Assembly (NCBI GenBank): GCA_041395505.1
Contig: JAWLAG010000002.1
Location: 811,001-875,000 of the forward strand
Source: Steroidobacteraceae bacterium
GTDB taxonomy: Bacteria > Pseudomonadota > Gammaproteobacteria > Steroidobacterales > Steroidobacteraceae
DNA length: 64,000 nucleotides
Reading direction: 5' to 3'
In this document: in pieces, positions 25,645 through 35,610 of the stretch
Layout of the letters: each line of letters begins with the position of its first letter
How positions within the stretch are numbered: position 1 is the stretch's first letter
Notes under the pieces: generated by a model
Seen by the model: the letters and a program-made list of their open reading frames with translations, nothing else
Told to the model about the DNA's origin: nothing
Databases searched by the model: none
Made by a program: the position numbers and the translations under genes

Positions 25645-26684
25645 ACCTTCGGAATCACTTCGCTCGCGAAACGCTTCAGGATCGTATGCGATCCCGCCTC
25701 GTCCTGCGAAGTGATGAAGATCGAGATCTCGGTGATACCGGCTTCATCCAGCTCGCGCGCCTTGGCAATGCAGTCATCCGGCGTACCCGCGATACAGCAC
25801 TTCATGGCCACTTCGTCCGTGATGAGTTCGCGATGTTTCGCCTCGAGGTTGAGGTGCTCGTAGAACTTGTACGATTCCGTGACCGCCTTGACGACTTCCG
25901 CGTGCTCCACGCCGAGCGTGTCCGGCAGATAGGGTTTGCGCGCAATATTGCGGGCGGCCGTAGGCCGCACCTTGTCGAGCGCCTTGCGACGATCATCATC
26001 GATGGCCGCGTCGATGGCGGCAATGAAACGAAACCCCTTGAGACTCCTGCCCGCTTTGCGCGCGCCTTCCGTTGCCGCCCGCACTGTCGCCCGCGCGCCT
26101 TCGGCGTTTCCGCCCATGTGGCCGTCGACGATGACACCATCGCAGAATTCACCCGCAGCCTCGGCTGAGTTCAGCCCCATGACGGCAAGCTGCAGCGGCA
26201 GTTTGCCCCATCGCTCGGCACCGAAGAGCCTCACGCGATCGACGCGACCCCAGGTCTTCTTGCCCGCTTCCTCCGCAGGCCGCAGCGCCGGTACTTCCTT
26301 GCCATCGAGCAGTGCCCGAATGAACTCCATGCGTTCGCGAATCTGCGGCAACCGCGCTGGCGAAAGTCCGGCCGTGCGCACGGCCGAATCGCCCGCACCG
26401 ACACCGAGGACGGCACGGCCCTTGCTGAGCATGTTGAGTGTCATGATCGCATTGGCTGTGACCGCGGGGTGACGCGTAACGGTATTGGTCACGCCCGTGC
26501 CGAGGCGGACACGGCTGGTGCCCAGTGCGCAGGCCGCAAGCGTGATCCAGACGTCGTTCCAGATCATTTGTGAGTCGCCGACATAGACGGTTTCGAACCC
26601 GCATTGTTCAGCCGTCTGCGCCAGTCGAACCACGGGCTCCACATCGACGGCCGAAAACGGCCAGATCATGCAGCTGAATTTCAT
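25641..26684 (-). CDS. Luciferase-like (F420- or FMN-dependent) oxidoreductase
   Basis: A 347-residue TIM-barrel flavoenzyme. MKFSCMIWPFSAVDVEPVVRLAQTAEQCGFETVYVGDSQ and VRLGTGVTNTVTRHPAVTANAIMTLN resemble LLM-class F420-dependent enzymes. The start was placed at 26684, after a GGGAG ribosome binding site, dropping 16 upstream residues. The second half contains ARELDEAGITEISIF. It follows the fused dehydrogenase/hydratase gene by 44 bp and should share its message. Cofactor choice cannot be settled by eye. Confidence 0.85.
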   Translation of the reverse strand: MKFSCMIWPFSAVDVEPVVRLAQTAEQCGFETVYVGDSQMIWNDVWITLAACALGTSRVRLGTGVTNTVTRHPAVTANAIMTLNMLSKGRAVLGVGAGDSAVRTAGLSPARLPQIRERMEFIRALLDGKEVPALRPAEEAGKKTWGRVDRVRLFGAERWGKLPLQLAVMGLNSAEAAGEFCDGVIVDGHMGGNAEGARATVRAATEGARKAGRSLKGFRFIAAIDAAIDDDRRKALDKVRPTAARNIARKPYLPDTLGVEHAEVVKAVTESYKFYEHLNLEAKHRELITDEVAMKCCIAGTPDDCIAKARELDEAGITEISIFITSQDEAGSHTILKRFASEVIPKV

Positions 26685-26728
26685 GGCAACTCCCTCATGT
26701 TCGGATCGATTGCATACGCGAAGCTCGA

Positions 26729-28753
26729 TCAACCCGTCGCGCTGAAATCGGGTTTACGCCGCTCGCCGAAAGCCTTGATACCTTCGCGCGCTGCTTCGGT
26801 GCAGGCGCTTTCACCGAAAGCACGGTAGCCGATTTCGAGCGCGGCATCGAGATCGGTCTCGTCGGCCGCAGCCACCACCGCTGCCGCGATGATCTCCTGC
26901 ACCTTGGCGCTGAGACGCTCGCCGCCTGGCCCGGCCTGACCGGTTTCGGGTCGGCCGATCCCTGCGCCGGGTGCGGCAGGAACCGGCCGGGCGCGCCCGG
27001 GATTGCGCGCAAGCTCCACGGCCCTGGCGAGCAATTCCCCGTGCGTGCTGACGCAGCGGTCGAGAATTCCCGCTGCCAATGCCTCGCGGGCAGTAACTCT
27101 CTCGCCTGCTGCCAACATGCGGTGGAATGTCGAGGCAGCCCGGGGCCAGCGCCGGTAGGGCACCACGAGCGCGCCGATACCCGGTGCGATGCCGAGCGTC
27201 ACCTCCGGAAACTGCAACACCGCCTCATCGATCGCGACCAGCGCATGGCAGCGCATTGCAAGTTCGAGGCCGCCGCCGAGCGCCATGCCATTGATGGCAG
27301 CCACGACGGGCTTTTGCATGCGATCGAGATGCAACAGCACCGGCGAGCAATCCCTCGCATATTGCGCGGCAGCCTGCGCATCGCCGAGCATCGAGGGGAA
27401 CCGATCGATATCGGCACCGGCGCAGAATGCGCGGGTGCCATAGCCGGTGAGCACGAAGCCGCGCACGGTCGGATCGTTTTCGAATGCCCGGATGGCACCG
27501 AGGATTTCGGCGTTAAGCTCATCGTGTAGCGCGTTCAACGCCTCGGGACGTCGCAGGGTGATAACCACCACCTCATCGCAGCGATCCACCAGTACGAAGC
27601 GTTGAAAATCCAGATAGGCAGCAAGCGGCCGCTGCAGTCCCGGCATGCCCGGACGCTCTTTGTGCAATCGCGCCACGATCCGTTTCACCTCCGTCTCGCC
27701 GGCGCTCCTCATCAGCGCGAGCGGACCTTGCCTGAGGCCGAAAGCGAGGCGGGCGCCGAGCTCGAGATCCTGCGCTTCGCCGATGCGGCGATCGAGTATG
27801 TCGGCGGTTTGCGAAAACAGGATGCCAAGCAGGCGCTCGCGAATGGCCGCACGACGAGGCTCGGGTATTTCGGCCTTCTGGCCAGGTTCCAGGGTCTGCC
27901 AGCGCCGTACCGACGAGAAGATCGCCGCGGGCCGGTAATGCTCGCCCTCTTCATCCGCCTGCAGACTGTTGGTCTCGACGATGATCGGATTGCCGTTCGC
28001 CATGTTGAGCACATAGAACGGACCGGCGTGCACGAATTCGCGCGCAACGGCATCGATTTCGGCGGCCGTGCCATTCGCAAGCAGCAGGCCCGACTCGTTG
28101 CACCAATTGTCGAAAATCCGATCGAGCATGAAACAAACGACATCGGCCGTGGTCAACGGCACCTTGCCAGTGGCGGCGAACAATCGGCGCAACCAGGCGA
28201 GATTCCGCGCGGTGATGCCAGGCCAGGCGACGATTTCGACAATCGGGTTCTGAAACGCCGGCGCAAAGAAATGCGTGACGGTCGCGCGCCCTTGTATGTC
28301 GAGCTCGGCAAAAAGCCGGGCCGCCGGCAGGGAGCTCGTATTCGAAGTGATGAGGCAGTCCTTGCCGGCATGCTGTTCGATGTTCGCGAAAATCTGCCGC
28401 TTGAGTGGCAGATTCTCGGTCGCCGCCTCGATCACCCAGTCGCAACCCGTGAGCGCGGCGTAGTCGCAGGACGTCGTCAACCGGGGCATCAATCCGGCGG
28501 CACGATCGGCGGTCAATTTGCCGCGTTGACGACCTTTTTCAGCATAGGCTGCGAGCCTCGTCCTGGCCTGCTCGAGGGCAGGCTCACGAATATCGATCAG
28601 CACCAGTTCGGCGGCTGCAAATTCGCTCAGCAGGTAGTACGCAATATCCGGGCCGATCGTTCCCGCGCCGATGACGCCGAGGCGCCGTGGTGGCCCTCGA
28701 TCCGGTTGTTCGAGCAACGGGTTCTGTTGGTGCCCCGCAACACTTGGAATCAT
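26729..28753 (-). CDS. Fused 3-hydroxyacyl-CoA dehydrogenase / enoyl-CoA hydratase
   Basis: A 674-residue bifunctional beta-oxidation enzyme. The N-terminal half is the dehydrogenase: LGVIGAGTIGPDIAYYLL binds NAD, TSNTSSLPA and VTHFFAPAFQNPIVEIV are the catalytic core. The C-terminal 270 residues are a crotonase: RPEALNALHDELNAEI, FCAGADI and INGMALGGGLELAMRCH, which builds the oxyanion hole. This order is the reverse of FadB, resembling dehydrogenase-first fusions of some archaea and bacteria. It heads a two-gene unit divergent from the TonB receptor. Confidence 0.9.
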   Translation of the reverse strand: MIPSVAGHQQNPLLEQPDRGPPRRLGVIGAGTIGPDIAYYLLSEFAAAELVLIDIREPALEQARTRLAAYAEKGRQRGKLTADRAAGLMPRLTTSCDYAALTGCDWVIEAATENLPLKRQIFANIEQHAGKDCLITSNTSSLPAARLFAELDIQGRATVTHFFAPAFQNPIVEIVAWPGITARNLAWLRRLFAATGKVPLTTADVVCFMLDRIFDNWCNESGLLLANGTAAEIDAVAREFVHAGPFYVLNMANGNPIIVETNSLQADEEGEHYRPAAIFSSVRRWQTLEPGQKAEIPEPRRAAIRERLLGILFSQTADILDRRIGEAQDLELGARLAFGLRQGPLALMRSAGETEVKRIVARLHKERPGMPGLQRPLAAYLDFQRFVLVDRCDEVVVITLRRPEALNALHDELNAEILGAIRAFENDPTVRGFVLTGYGTRAFCAGADIDRFPSMLGDAQAAAQYARDCSPVLLHLDRMQKPVVAAINGMALGGGLELAMRCHALVAIDEAVLQFPEVTLGIAPGIGALVVPYRRWPRAASTFHRMLAAGERVTAREALAAGILDRCVSTHGELLARAVELARNPGRARPVPAAPGAGIGRPETGQAGPGGERLSAKVQEIIAAAVVAAADETDLDAALEIGYRAFGESACTEAAREGIKAFGERRKPDFSATG

Positions 28754-28803
28754 GTTCTTTCAACCGCCTTCAATGGAGTTGTGCCCGCCGTGGCACGCGT
28801 GTA

Positions 28804-28819
28804 TTTTATATTTAAAGCA
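28804..28819. promoter_or_regulatory. Putative MarR operator 2
   Basis: TTTTATATTTAAAGCA lies in the 133-bp gap between the fused dehydrogenase/hydratase gene (minus) and the TonB receptor (plus). It agrees with operator 1 at 12 of 16 positions and stands out as AT-rich in GC-rich surroundings. It could control one or both directions. Confidence 0.5.
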
Positions 28820-28886
28820 TTGCCAGGAACCGATCCTAAATCGGTTTCCACGGTCGGCTCAACTGAATAACCACAGGGGGATCTAC

Positions 28887-31334
28887 ATGGCCAATTCGTC
28901 GGATTCTCGGCTGGCGCACTTGCATCGGGCAGTCGCGGCCACCGTTGCCGCGGCGACTTTGGGTAGTGGCGCCGTTACGGTCGTGGCACAGGAGACATCT
29001 TCGTCTTCCAGCGTGCTGCAGGAAGTCGTCGTTACCGCCAACAAGCGCGAACAGTCGGTCCAGGATGTCGGCATTGCGATCCAGGCCTTCACCGGCGATC
29101 AACTCGAAGCGCTTGGCGTCGAGAAAAGCTATGACGTTGCCGCGCTGACCCCCGGCGTGCACATCGGCGGCAGCCTTGCCGGCCAGAACAGCCAGTTCAC
29201 CATCCGCGGCGTCACCCAGAACGACTTCAACGACGTGGTCGAAGCGCCGGTCGCCGTCTATCTCGACGAGGGCTACCTGGCGCTTGCCAACGCCCAGACC
29301 TTCGCGGTTTTTGACATCGATCGCGTTGAGGTACTGAAAGGGCCGCAGGGAACGCTCTTCGGCCGCAATGCGACGGGCGGTCTCGTGCACTACATCAGCC
29401 GCAAGCCGAGCTTCGACAAGGTCGAGGGCTACGTCAACCTGAACTGGGGCATGTTCGACAGCCCCGATGATCCAACCCAGTACAGTGTTGAAGCCGCCAT
29501 CGGCGGACCGTTCAGCGAACGCTTTGCCGCACGCGCGGCGTTCAAGTACAACAAGCAGGATCCCTATCTCATCAACGAGTACCCGGTGGGTGCCGTTGGC
29601 GGCGCCCCGGGACCGGATGCCGGCGCGGACCTCGGCGATGACGATACGATCGCGGGTCGTATTACCTTCGAATTCCGCCCGAACGACGCCAGCAGCATCG
29701 CACTTGCGTTCAACACGGCGCGATCCAAGGTCGCAACCGGACCGTATCAACAGAAACCGACCATCGGCGTGTTCGACGCGGGAGGCGAGCTGGTCGATGT
29801 CATCGATGTTTCGCCCACCGAGACGCGCGCATCCATCGCGTCTGACGGCTCGGATTTCGGCTCGGATGTCGGCAACACGGGTGTGTTTGGCGCGCCGTTC
29901 GGCCGACCGGTACCGGGCGGCGACTTCTTCGGTTACATCGACCCGGACGGCGCGGACTTCCGTTTCTCGAGTGACTTCGCGTTCAAGAACCAGGGCAAGG
30001 TCGATGTCGACGGCATTGGCCTTCGCATCAACTGGGATGCTTCGGAATCCACCACGCTGACATCGATCACCGATTACAAGGACTACAAGAAACTCCTGTT
30101 CATCGATGTCGACGCGGGCCCCGGCAACCAGCTCGCCAACTACGGACGGGTCAAGGCGAACAGCTTCACCCAGGAACTTCGCCTCAACGGCAAACACGGC
30201 GACAGCAACTGGGTTGCGGGCCTTTTCTACCTGAACATCGACACCGACTCGGACAACGGCCTCAAGATCCCGCCGGGCAGCATCGTACCCGGCGCCCCCT
30301 TCGATGTGGCCGCAGTCGCCAAGCTCAAGACCGATTCGGTTTCACTCTTCGGCCAGTACGAATGGGCATTGTCCGACCGGCTGACGCTGATCACCGGTGG
30401 TCGCTTGATTCGTGAAGAGAAGAAATACAATTTCACCCAGGGCCTGTTCTTCACGCCGACCTCGCGAGACGTGCAGGTCGGCACGCCGATCGTCATCGGG
30501 CCGACCTTTCCGGGCGGCGTGCCGACGCCATTCGCGGACAGCACCAGCGACACGCTCTGGGCCGGCAAGGTGCAGCTCGAGTTCCGCCCACACAAGGACC
30601 TGCTCTGGTACCTCGGCTTCAATCGCGGCGTGAAGGCGGGCAGCTTCAATGCACAGCTGCCGGGCGGCTTGCCGACGCCGGCCTCCGTCATTCCCTATGG
30701 CGCGGAGACGCTGACCAGCGTCGAGTCCGGTATCAAGTGGACTTCGCCGAGCGGCCGGACTCATGTCAATGGCAGCATCTATTACTACGACTATAAAGAC
30801 TATCAGTCCTTCCTGTTCACAGGCGTGAGCGGTGTCGTCATCAACCAGGACGCCGACAACTTCGGCGGCGAACTGGAACTGCAGACGACGCCGGTCGACG
30901 GACTCGACCTGGGCATCGGCATTTCGGCCTACGATGCCACCGTCAAGGACGTGCCGTTGCGTGTCGGCGGACCGATCAGCCGGGATGTCAACCCGACCTA
31001 TGCACCTGAGCTGCAGGCAAGTGGTTTCGCGCGTTACAGCTGGCCTGCGCTCAATGGCACGATGGCGGTGCGCGGCAAATTCCAGTACTCGGACAAGTAC
31101 TACTACAACCTGCGCAATTTCTCCGCCGACCAGTACCCGAGCTACACCACGCTCGGCGCAGGCATCAACTGGACGAGCGCCAGCGAGGCCTTCGACGTCG
31201 GCTTTTCAATCGAAAACATCACCGACGAGCGCGTCGGCATCATGGGCTTCGACCTGGCGACACTCTGCGGTTGCAACGAAGTGTCCTATCGCCCGCCGCG
31301 GACCTACGGGCTTTCGCTTCGTATCAACTTCTGA
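28887..31334 (+). CDS. TonB-dependent outer-membrane receptor
   Basis: An 815-residue receptor. A signal peptide (VAATVAAATLGSGAVTVVAQ) is followed by a TonB box LQEVVVTANKRE, the plug domain (SVQDVGIAIQAFTGDQLEALGV...IRGVTQNDF...VEVLKGPQGTLFGRNATGG) and a 22-strand barrel ending in RTYGLSLRINF, with the terminal Phe used for outer-membrane insertion. The ATG at 28887 follows an AGGGGG site; the longer open frame upstream is not coding. It belongs to the class often linked to catabolic clusters and probably imports the pathway substrate. Confidence 0.95.
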   Translation: MANSSDSRLAHLHRAVAATVAAATLGSGAVTVVAQETSSSSSVLQEVVVTANKREQSVQDVGIAIQAFTGDQLEALGVEKSYDVAALTPGVHIGGSLAGQNSQFTIRGVTQNDFNDVVEAPVAVYLDEGYLALANAQTFAVFDIDRVEVLKGPQGTLFGRNATGGLVHYISRKPSFDKVEGYVNLNWGMFDSPDDPTQYSVEAAIGGPFSERFAARAAFKYNKQDPYLINEYPVGAVGGAPGPDAGADLGDDDTIAGRITFEFRPNDASSIALAFNTARSKVATGPYQQKPTIGVFDAGGELVDVIDVSPTETRASIASDGSDFGSDVGNTGVFGAPFGRPVPGGDFFGYIDPDGADFRFSSDFAFKNQGKVDVDGIGLRINWDASESTTLTSITDYKDYKKLLFIDVDAGPGNQLANYGRVKANSFTQELRLNGKHGDSNWVAGLFYLNIDTDSDNGLKIPPGSIVPGAPFDVAAVAKLKTDSVSLFGQYEWALSDRLTLITGGRLIREEKKYNFTQGLFFTPTSRDVQVGTPIVIGPTFPGGVPTPFADSTSDTLWAGKVQLEFRPHKDLLWYLGFNRGVKAGSFNAQLPGGLPTPASVIPYGAETLTSVESGIKWTSPSGRTHVNGSIYYYDYKDYQSFLFTGVSGVVINQDADNFGGELELQTTPVDGLDLGIGISAYDATVKDVPLRVGGPISRDVNPTYAPELQASGFARYSWPALNGTMAVRGKFQYSDKYYYNLRNFSADQYPSYTTLGAGINWTSASEAFDVGFSIENITDERVGIMGFDLATLCGCNEVSYRPPRTYGLSLRINF

Positions 31335-31349
31335 TTACGGCATGACCCG

Positions 31350-31380
31350 GCCGGCCATCCGAAAGGGTGGCCGGCTTTTT
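31350..31380 (+). terminator. Rho-independent terminator after the TonB receptor
   Basis: An 11-bp stem (GCCGGCCATCC with GGGTGGCCGGC, one G-T pair) closes on a GAAA tetraloop and is followed by TTTTT. It begins 16 bp after the receptor stop. It also abuts the stop of the convergent acyl-CoA ligase at 31380. Confidence 0.85.
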
Positions 31381-32897
31381 CATGCGCGCAGCTGTTTGCG
31401 ATCGATCTTGCCGACGGGCGTCCTCGGCAGGGCCTGGATGAATTCGTATATGCGCGGCACCTTGTAGGCTGCGAGTCGCTCCCGACACCAGCGGTCGAGC
31501 GCCTTTTCGTCGAGCCCTTGGCCTTCACGGACGACGACGAACGCCTTCACGCTGTTGCCACGGTAGTCATCCGGCACACCGATGACCGCCCCTTCGAGCA
31601 CATCAGGGTGCCCAAACAACACCTCTTCCACTTCGCGCGGATAGACGTTATAGCCGGAGACCAGAATCATGTCCTTCTTGCGATCGCGGATATAGAGGTA
31701 CCCATCCGCGTCGAGCTCGCCAAGATCACCGGTATAAAGCCAGCCATCGCGCAACGCGGCGGCGGTTTCCTCGGGGCGATTGCGATATCCCCGCATGATC
31801 TGCGGTCCACGCACGCGAATTTCACCGATCTCGCCGATACCGAGCACGCGCTCGCCTTCGATGGCATCGACGATCTGCAGTTGCGTCCCCGGCACCGGCA
31901 GCCCAACTGACAGCGGTTTGCGTACGCCCTGCGATGGATTGAAACTCAGTACCGGGCCGGACTCGGATAATCCATAGCCCTCGAGCACCGGCGCGCCGGT
32001 CAAATCCTCCCACTTCCCGAGTAGCGCCGCAGGCAACGGCGCCGAACCGGAATAGCTCATGCGAATGTGCTCGAAACGCCCGGCGGCGAATCTCGGGTCG
32101 GCCATCAAGGCCGTGAAGACCGTCGGGCTGCCCGCGAGAATCGTGAAGCGTTCGCTCTCCTGCGTGGCGAAAACGGCATCGGCCGTGAATCGCGGCAGAA
32201 TCACCAACGTTGCCGCGCTGTAGACCGCATTGTGCAGACACATCGCAACCGCATACACATGAAAAAGCGGCATCGTGCAGAGGATGCGCTCACCTCCCGT
32301 ACCCGTCGGAACCAGCGCTTGCCGTTGGCTGATATTGGTTGCAATCGCACCGTGCGTGAGTATCGCCCCCTTGGAGCGGCCGGTCGTGCCGCCGGTGTAT
32401 TGCAGCGTGGCGATGTCCGCTGCCGCCGGCATGGGCTCGGGCAACGACTCGTCCGCGGCAGCGTGATGCAATCTGCGGCTTCCGACGGCACTGCCAATTG
32501 CAAACCGTGCACCGACAGCGAGTCGATCGAGCACGGGATGGAGCGTGGCGCCCAGGCTCTCTGAGAAAACAATTGCCGCGGGATCGGCATCCTCGAGTAT
32601 CGGTCCGAGCTCATGAATCGTGTAGATCGGGTTGAGCGGCACACAAACTGCGCCGGCCGCGTGGACGGCAAACATCGCGATGCAGATATCGATCGAATTG
32701 CCCAGCACCAGTGCAATGCGTTTGCCGGCGAGGTCGAGACGGCGCAACTCGTTCGCAAACCCTGCAACGGCGGCACGATAGGCTTCGTAGCTCAGGCGCT
32801 CGCTACCGCAGACGAGTGCTTCGCGTTCTCCATGGGCACGCGCGGTCGCATCGAGCATGTGTACAACGGTCGCGTGAACATGCGGCAGAGCCGTCAT
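31380..32897 (-). CDS. AMP-forming acyl-CoA ligase (1)
   Basis: A 505-residue ANL-family ligase. The ATP loop is LQYTGGTTGRSKGAILTH, motif A5 is EGYGLSESGPVLSFN and the C-terminal catalytic region includes YTGDLGELDADGYLYIRDRKKDMILVSGYNVYPREVEE and the Lys in TPVGKIDRKQLR. It converts a carboxylic acid to its CoA ester through an acyl-AMP. It is the last gene of a six-gene reverse operon whose genes mostly overlap by 4 bp. Confidence 0.92.
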   Translation of the reverse strand: MTALPHVHATVVHMLDATARAHGEREALVCGSERLSYEAYRAAVAGFANELRRLDLAGKRIALVLGNSIDICIAMFAVHAAGAVCVPLNPIYTIHELGPILEDADPAAIVFSESLGATLHPVLDRLAVGARFAIGSAVGSRRLHHAAADESLPEPMPAAADIATLQYTGGTTGRSKGAILTHGAIATNISQRQALVPTGTGGERILCTMPLFHVYAVAMCLHNAVYSAATLVILPRFTADAVFATQESERFTILAGSPTVFTALMADPRFAAGRFEHIRMSYSGSAPLPAALLGKWEDLTGAPVLEGYGLSESGPVLSFNPSQGVRKPLSVGLPVPGTQLQIVDAIEGERVLGIGEIGEIRVRGPQIMRGYRNRPEETAAALRDGWLYTGDLGELDADGYLYIRDRKKDMILVSGYNVYPREVEEVLFGHPDVLEGAVIGVPDDYRGNSVKAFVVVREGQGLDEKALDRWCRERLAAYKVPRIYEFIQALPRTPVGKIDRKQLRA

Positions 32898-34648
32898 TCA
32901 TTCACCAGGCCGGCGCCAAACTCGTGGTCGGCGAGCGTATCGAGAGCACGATGGCCGGCGGCAATGCGAGCCAAAGCAACCTTGGCTTCCGGCAGGAGGT
33001 ACTGTCCGTAGAAATCAGCGGCCGCGATCCGGGCACGATCCGCCGCGCTTTCACTACGCGACGCCGCCGCAACCCGAAGCATCATCCACCCGCCACCCAG
33101 CAGCGCCATGAGCTCGAGCAATGGCGTCGCTGCCGACTCGATCCGGCGCAATGCTTCGGCGTCCTTGCGTCCACCTGACGCGATGAGACCGGCCACTGCG
33201 GCATCGCAGTCATCGAGCGTCGTGGCGAGGCGTGTCGCCAGCGGTTCAACGGCCGGCGTCGCAGCGGCATCGATATCGCGACGGATGCGTGTCACGAAAT
33301 CATGATAGCGCTCACCGCCATCGCTCATGAGCTTGCGCTGGATCAGATCGAGCGCCTGGATACCGTTCGTGCCTTCGTAGATCGCGCCGACGCGGCCATC
33401 GCGTACGTACTGCTCGACGCCCGACTCGTGTACGTAACCGTGGCCGCCAAAAAGTTGCACCGCCAGATTGGTCACGCGCATGCCGGCCTCGGTGCCGCCC
33501 GCTTTGCAGATGGGCAGGAGCCACTCCGCACGTCGTCGCGCGCGTTCGGCCTCATCCGCTCCCGGGTGATTATCCGCAATGTCGAGCTGCAGGGCGGCTT
33601 CGAGCGTCAGTGCACGAAACGCAGTCGTGCGTGCGCGCATCTCGAGGAGCATGCGCCGCACATCGGCGTGCTTGATGAGCGAAACGGCTGGCCCATCCGG
33701 CGCGCCTCCCTGCCGGCGTTCCACGGCATAACGCAGCGCCTTCGCGAGCGCAGCACCGGCCAGGGCGACCGCTTGTACGCCAACCTCCAGGCGCATGGTG
33801 TTGACCATCGTAAAGAGCGCATTGAGGCCCCTGCCGCTTTCACCCAGCGGCCAGCCGCTCGCGCCGTCGAAATTCAGCACGCAGGTGGGTGAACCCTTGA
33901 GCCCCATCTTGTGCTCGAGACGCACTACCTGCGTGTGGTCTGGATGCGCTGGCACGAGGAACAACGACAGGCCGCGTGTCCCGGCCGGAGCGTCGGGCGT
34001 ACGTGCGAGCACCATGTGCAGGATACCGTTGGTCAGATCCTGGTCGCCGTTGCTGATGAAGATCTTCGTGCCGTTGAGCAGGTAGCGTCCGTCACCGGCA
34101 GGAGTTGCGAGCGTTGCGATGCGACCGACATCGGAGCCGGCCCCGGCCTCGGTGATGACGATCGTTGCACCGACCTCGCCTCGCACCAATGGCTCGAGCC
34201 ACTTCGCCTTCAGCGCCTCGCTGCCATGCGCCATCAGCAGCCGGGCCGCGGCGCGTTGTGTCACTGGCAGCATGGCGAAGGCGACACAGGCGCCATTGAC
34301 CATTTCGGCAAACGCGGCTTGCACCGTTCGCGGCAGACCCTGTCCGCCGCAGGCGGGCGGCAGGTCGAGCCCGAGCCAGCCATCGGCCGCAAATTGCCGG
34401 TATGCCGCATGGTAGCCCGTTGGCATCCGAACGCGCCCCGCCTCGAGGAACGCGGGTTGGGCATCGCCTGCTGCATTCAGAGGCGCCAGCACCTGCTCGC
34501 AAAAGCGCGCGCCTTCGGTCAAGACCGAGTCGACCATGGTGCGATCGAGGTCTGCAAACGCAGGCAGTTCCAATAGCGACTCGCAGCCGAGCACGTCGTT
34601 CAGGATGAAGTTGAGTTCCTCGACGGGCGCCGTGTAGCTGTCAGTCAC
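32894..34648 (-). CDS. Acyl-CoA dehydrogenase, long (DmdC/AcdA-like)
   Basis: A 584-residue FAD acyl-CoA dehydrogenase. It has ATIVITEAGAGSDVGRI for flavin/substrate contacts, LNGTKIFISNGDQDLTNGILHMVLART, and AVQLFGGHGYVHESGVEQYVRDGRVGAIYEGTNGIQALDL, where the Glu of YEGTNGIQ is at the usual catalytic-base position. The extra C-terminal helical domain is that of DmdC-like enzymes. It introduces a 2,3-double bond in the pathway acyl-CoA. Start and stop both overlap neighbours by 4 bp. Confidence 0.92.
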   Translation of the reverse strand: MTDSYTAPVEELNFILNDVLGCESLLELPAFADLDRTMVDSVLTEGARFCEQVLAPLNAAGDAQPAFLEAGRVRMPTGYHAAYRQFAADGWLGLDLPPACGGQGLPRTVQAAFAEMVNGACVAFAMLPVTQRAAARLLMAHGSEALKAKWLEPLVRGEVGATIVITEAGAGSDVGRIATLATPAGDGRYLLNGTKIFISNGDQDLTNGILHMVLARTPDAPAGTRGLSLFLVPAHPDHTQVVRLEHKMGLKGSPTCVLNFDGASGWPLGESGRGLNALFTMVNTMRLEVGVQAVALAGAALAKALRYAVERRQGGAPDGPAVSLIKHADVRRMLLEMRARTTAFRALTLEAALQLDIADNHPGADEAERARRRAEWLLPICKAGGTEAGMRVTNLAVQLFGGHGYVHESGVEQYVRDGRVGAIYEGTNGIQALDLIQRKLMSDGGERYHDFVTRIRRDIDAAATPAVEPLATRLATTLDDCDAAVAGLIASGGRKDAEALRRIESAATPLLELMALLGGGWMMLRVAAASRSESAADRARIAAADFYGQYLLPEAKVALARIAAGHRALDTLADHEFGAGLVNE

Positions 34649-35610
34649 TCGTTATCTCCCGTGATGGTCTCGATCGCGCCGGCAATGTCACGATGCCCGG
34701 CGGCAATATCGATCGCCAGGCGGTCCAGTCGCGCGCGCCTCTCGCTCGACCAGAACCGCTCGACGAGCAAGCTATTGGTAGCCGATTCCAACCGTCGACA
34801 TATGCGCTGCAATCGGCGCTCGGCGAGCAAGCCCGTTTGTTGCTGGTGTGCCTGATGGCGCTCGATCGCATCGCACAGGCGATCCGTTCCGCGATCATCG
34901 GTCGCCACCGTAGACAACAGCTGCGGGAGCCACGCCTGCGGTGCAAGATCCTGCCGACGGCCATCGAGCATCGACTGCAAAGTCGCGACCATGGCATCGC
35001 TTGCCGGCCGGTCCGCCTTGTTGACGACCAGCAGGTCGGCGATTTCCAGCAGTCCGGCCTTCGCTGCCTGGACTTCATCGCCCGACTCCGGTGTAACGAC
35101 AACAATCGTGCAATCGGTCGCCCGCGCGATTTCGATTTCGCTCTGGCCGACGCCGACGGTCTCGATGAGAATGTATTGATACCCGGCGGCATCGAAGATG
35201 TCGGCCGCATCGGCGCTCGCCGCGGCAAGGCCGCCCAGCGTGCCGCGGTTGGCCATGCTGCGTATGAATACCCGCTCATCGCCTGCGACGGCAGCCATGC
35301 GGATGCGATCGCCAAGCAACGCGCCATGGCTGTACGGGCTCGACGGGTCGATGGCGATCACGGCCACCGAGTTGCCAAGCGTGCCAAGGCGCGCCGCGAG
35401 ACGCATTGTCAGCGTCGACTTGCCGGCGCCCGGCGGACCCGTCAGCCCGATGCGTCGCGCCCTGCCCAGCCCGGCGCTGAGGCCGGGCGCGAGCGCGCGC
35501 ATGGCGGACCGATCATTCTCCGCGAGTGTGATGGCTCGGGCGATCGCGCGTCGCTCGCCCCTGCGTATGGCCGCCGCAAGCGTGGAGGAATCGGTGTCGA
35601 CCATGCTCAA
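34645..35610 (-). CDS. meaB: MeaB/ArgK-type G-protein chaperone of a B12 mutase
   Basis: A 321-residue P-loop GTPase of the MeaB/MMAA family. Walker A is GLTGPPGAGKSTLTMRLA, followed by VIAIDPSSPYSHGALLGDRIRM, ILIETVGVGQSE and the base-recognition VVNKADRPASD. MeaB proteins load cobalamin into, and protect, adenosylcobalamin-dependent acyl-CoA mutases. The mutase subunits are encoded two genes upstream in the same operon, so its client is clear. Confidence 0.94.
   Translation of the reverse strand: MSMVDTDSSTLAAAIRRGERRAIARAITLAENDRSAMRALAPGLSAGLGRARRIGLTGPPGAGKSTLTMRLAARLGTLGNSVAVIAIDPSSPYSHGALLGDRIRMAAVAGDERVFIRSMANRGTLGGLAAASADAADIFDAAGYQYILIETVGVGQSEIEIARATDCTIVVVTPESGDEVQAAKAGLLEIADLLVVNKADRPASDAMVATLQSMLDGRRQDLAPQAWLPQLLSTVATDDRGTDRLCDAIERHQAHQQQTGLLAERRLQRICRRLESATNSLLVERFWSSERRARLDRLAIDIAAGHRDIAGAIETITGDNE

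Noticed and set aside
26700..30200. Long opposite-strand frames (27602-28870 plus, 28836-30197 minus)
   Set aside because: They mirror the hydratase/dehydrogenase and TonB receptor genes and show no protein family features.
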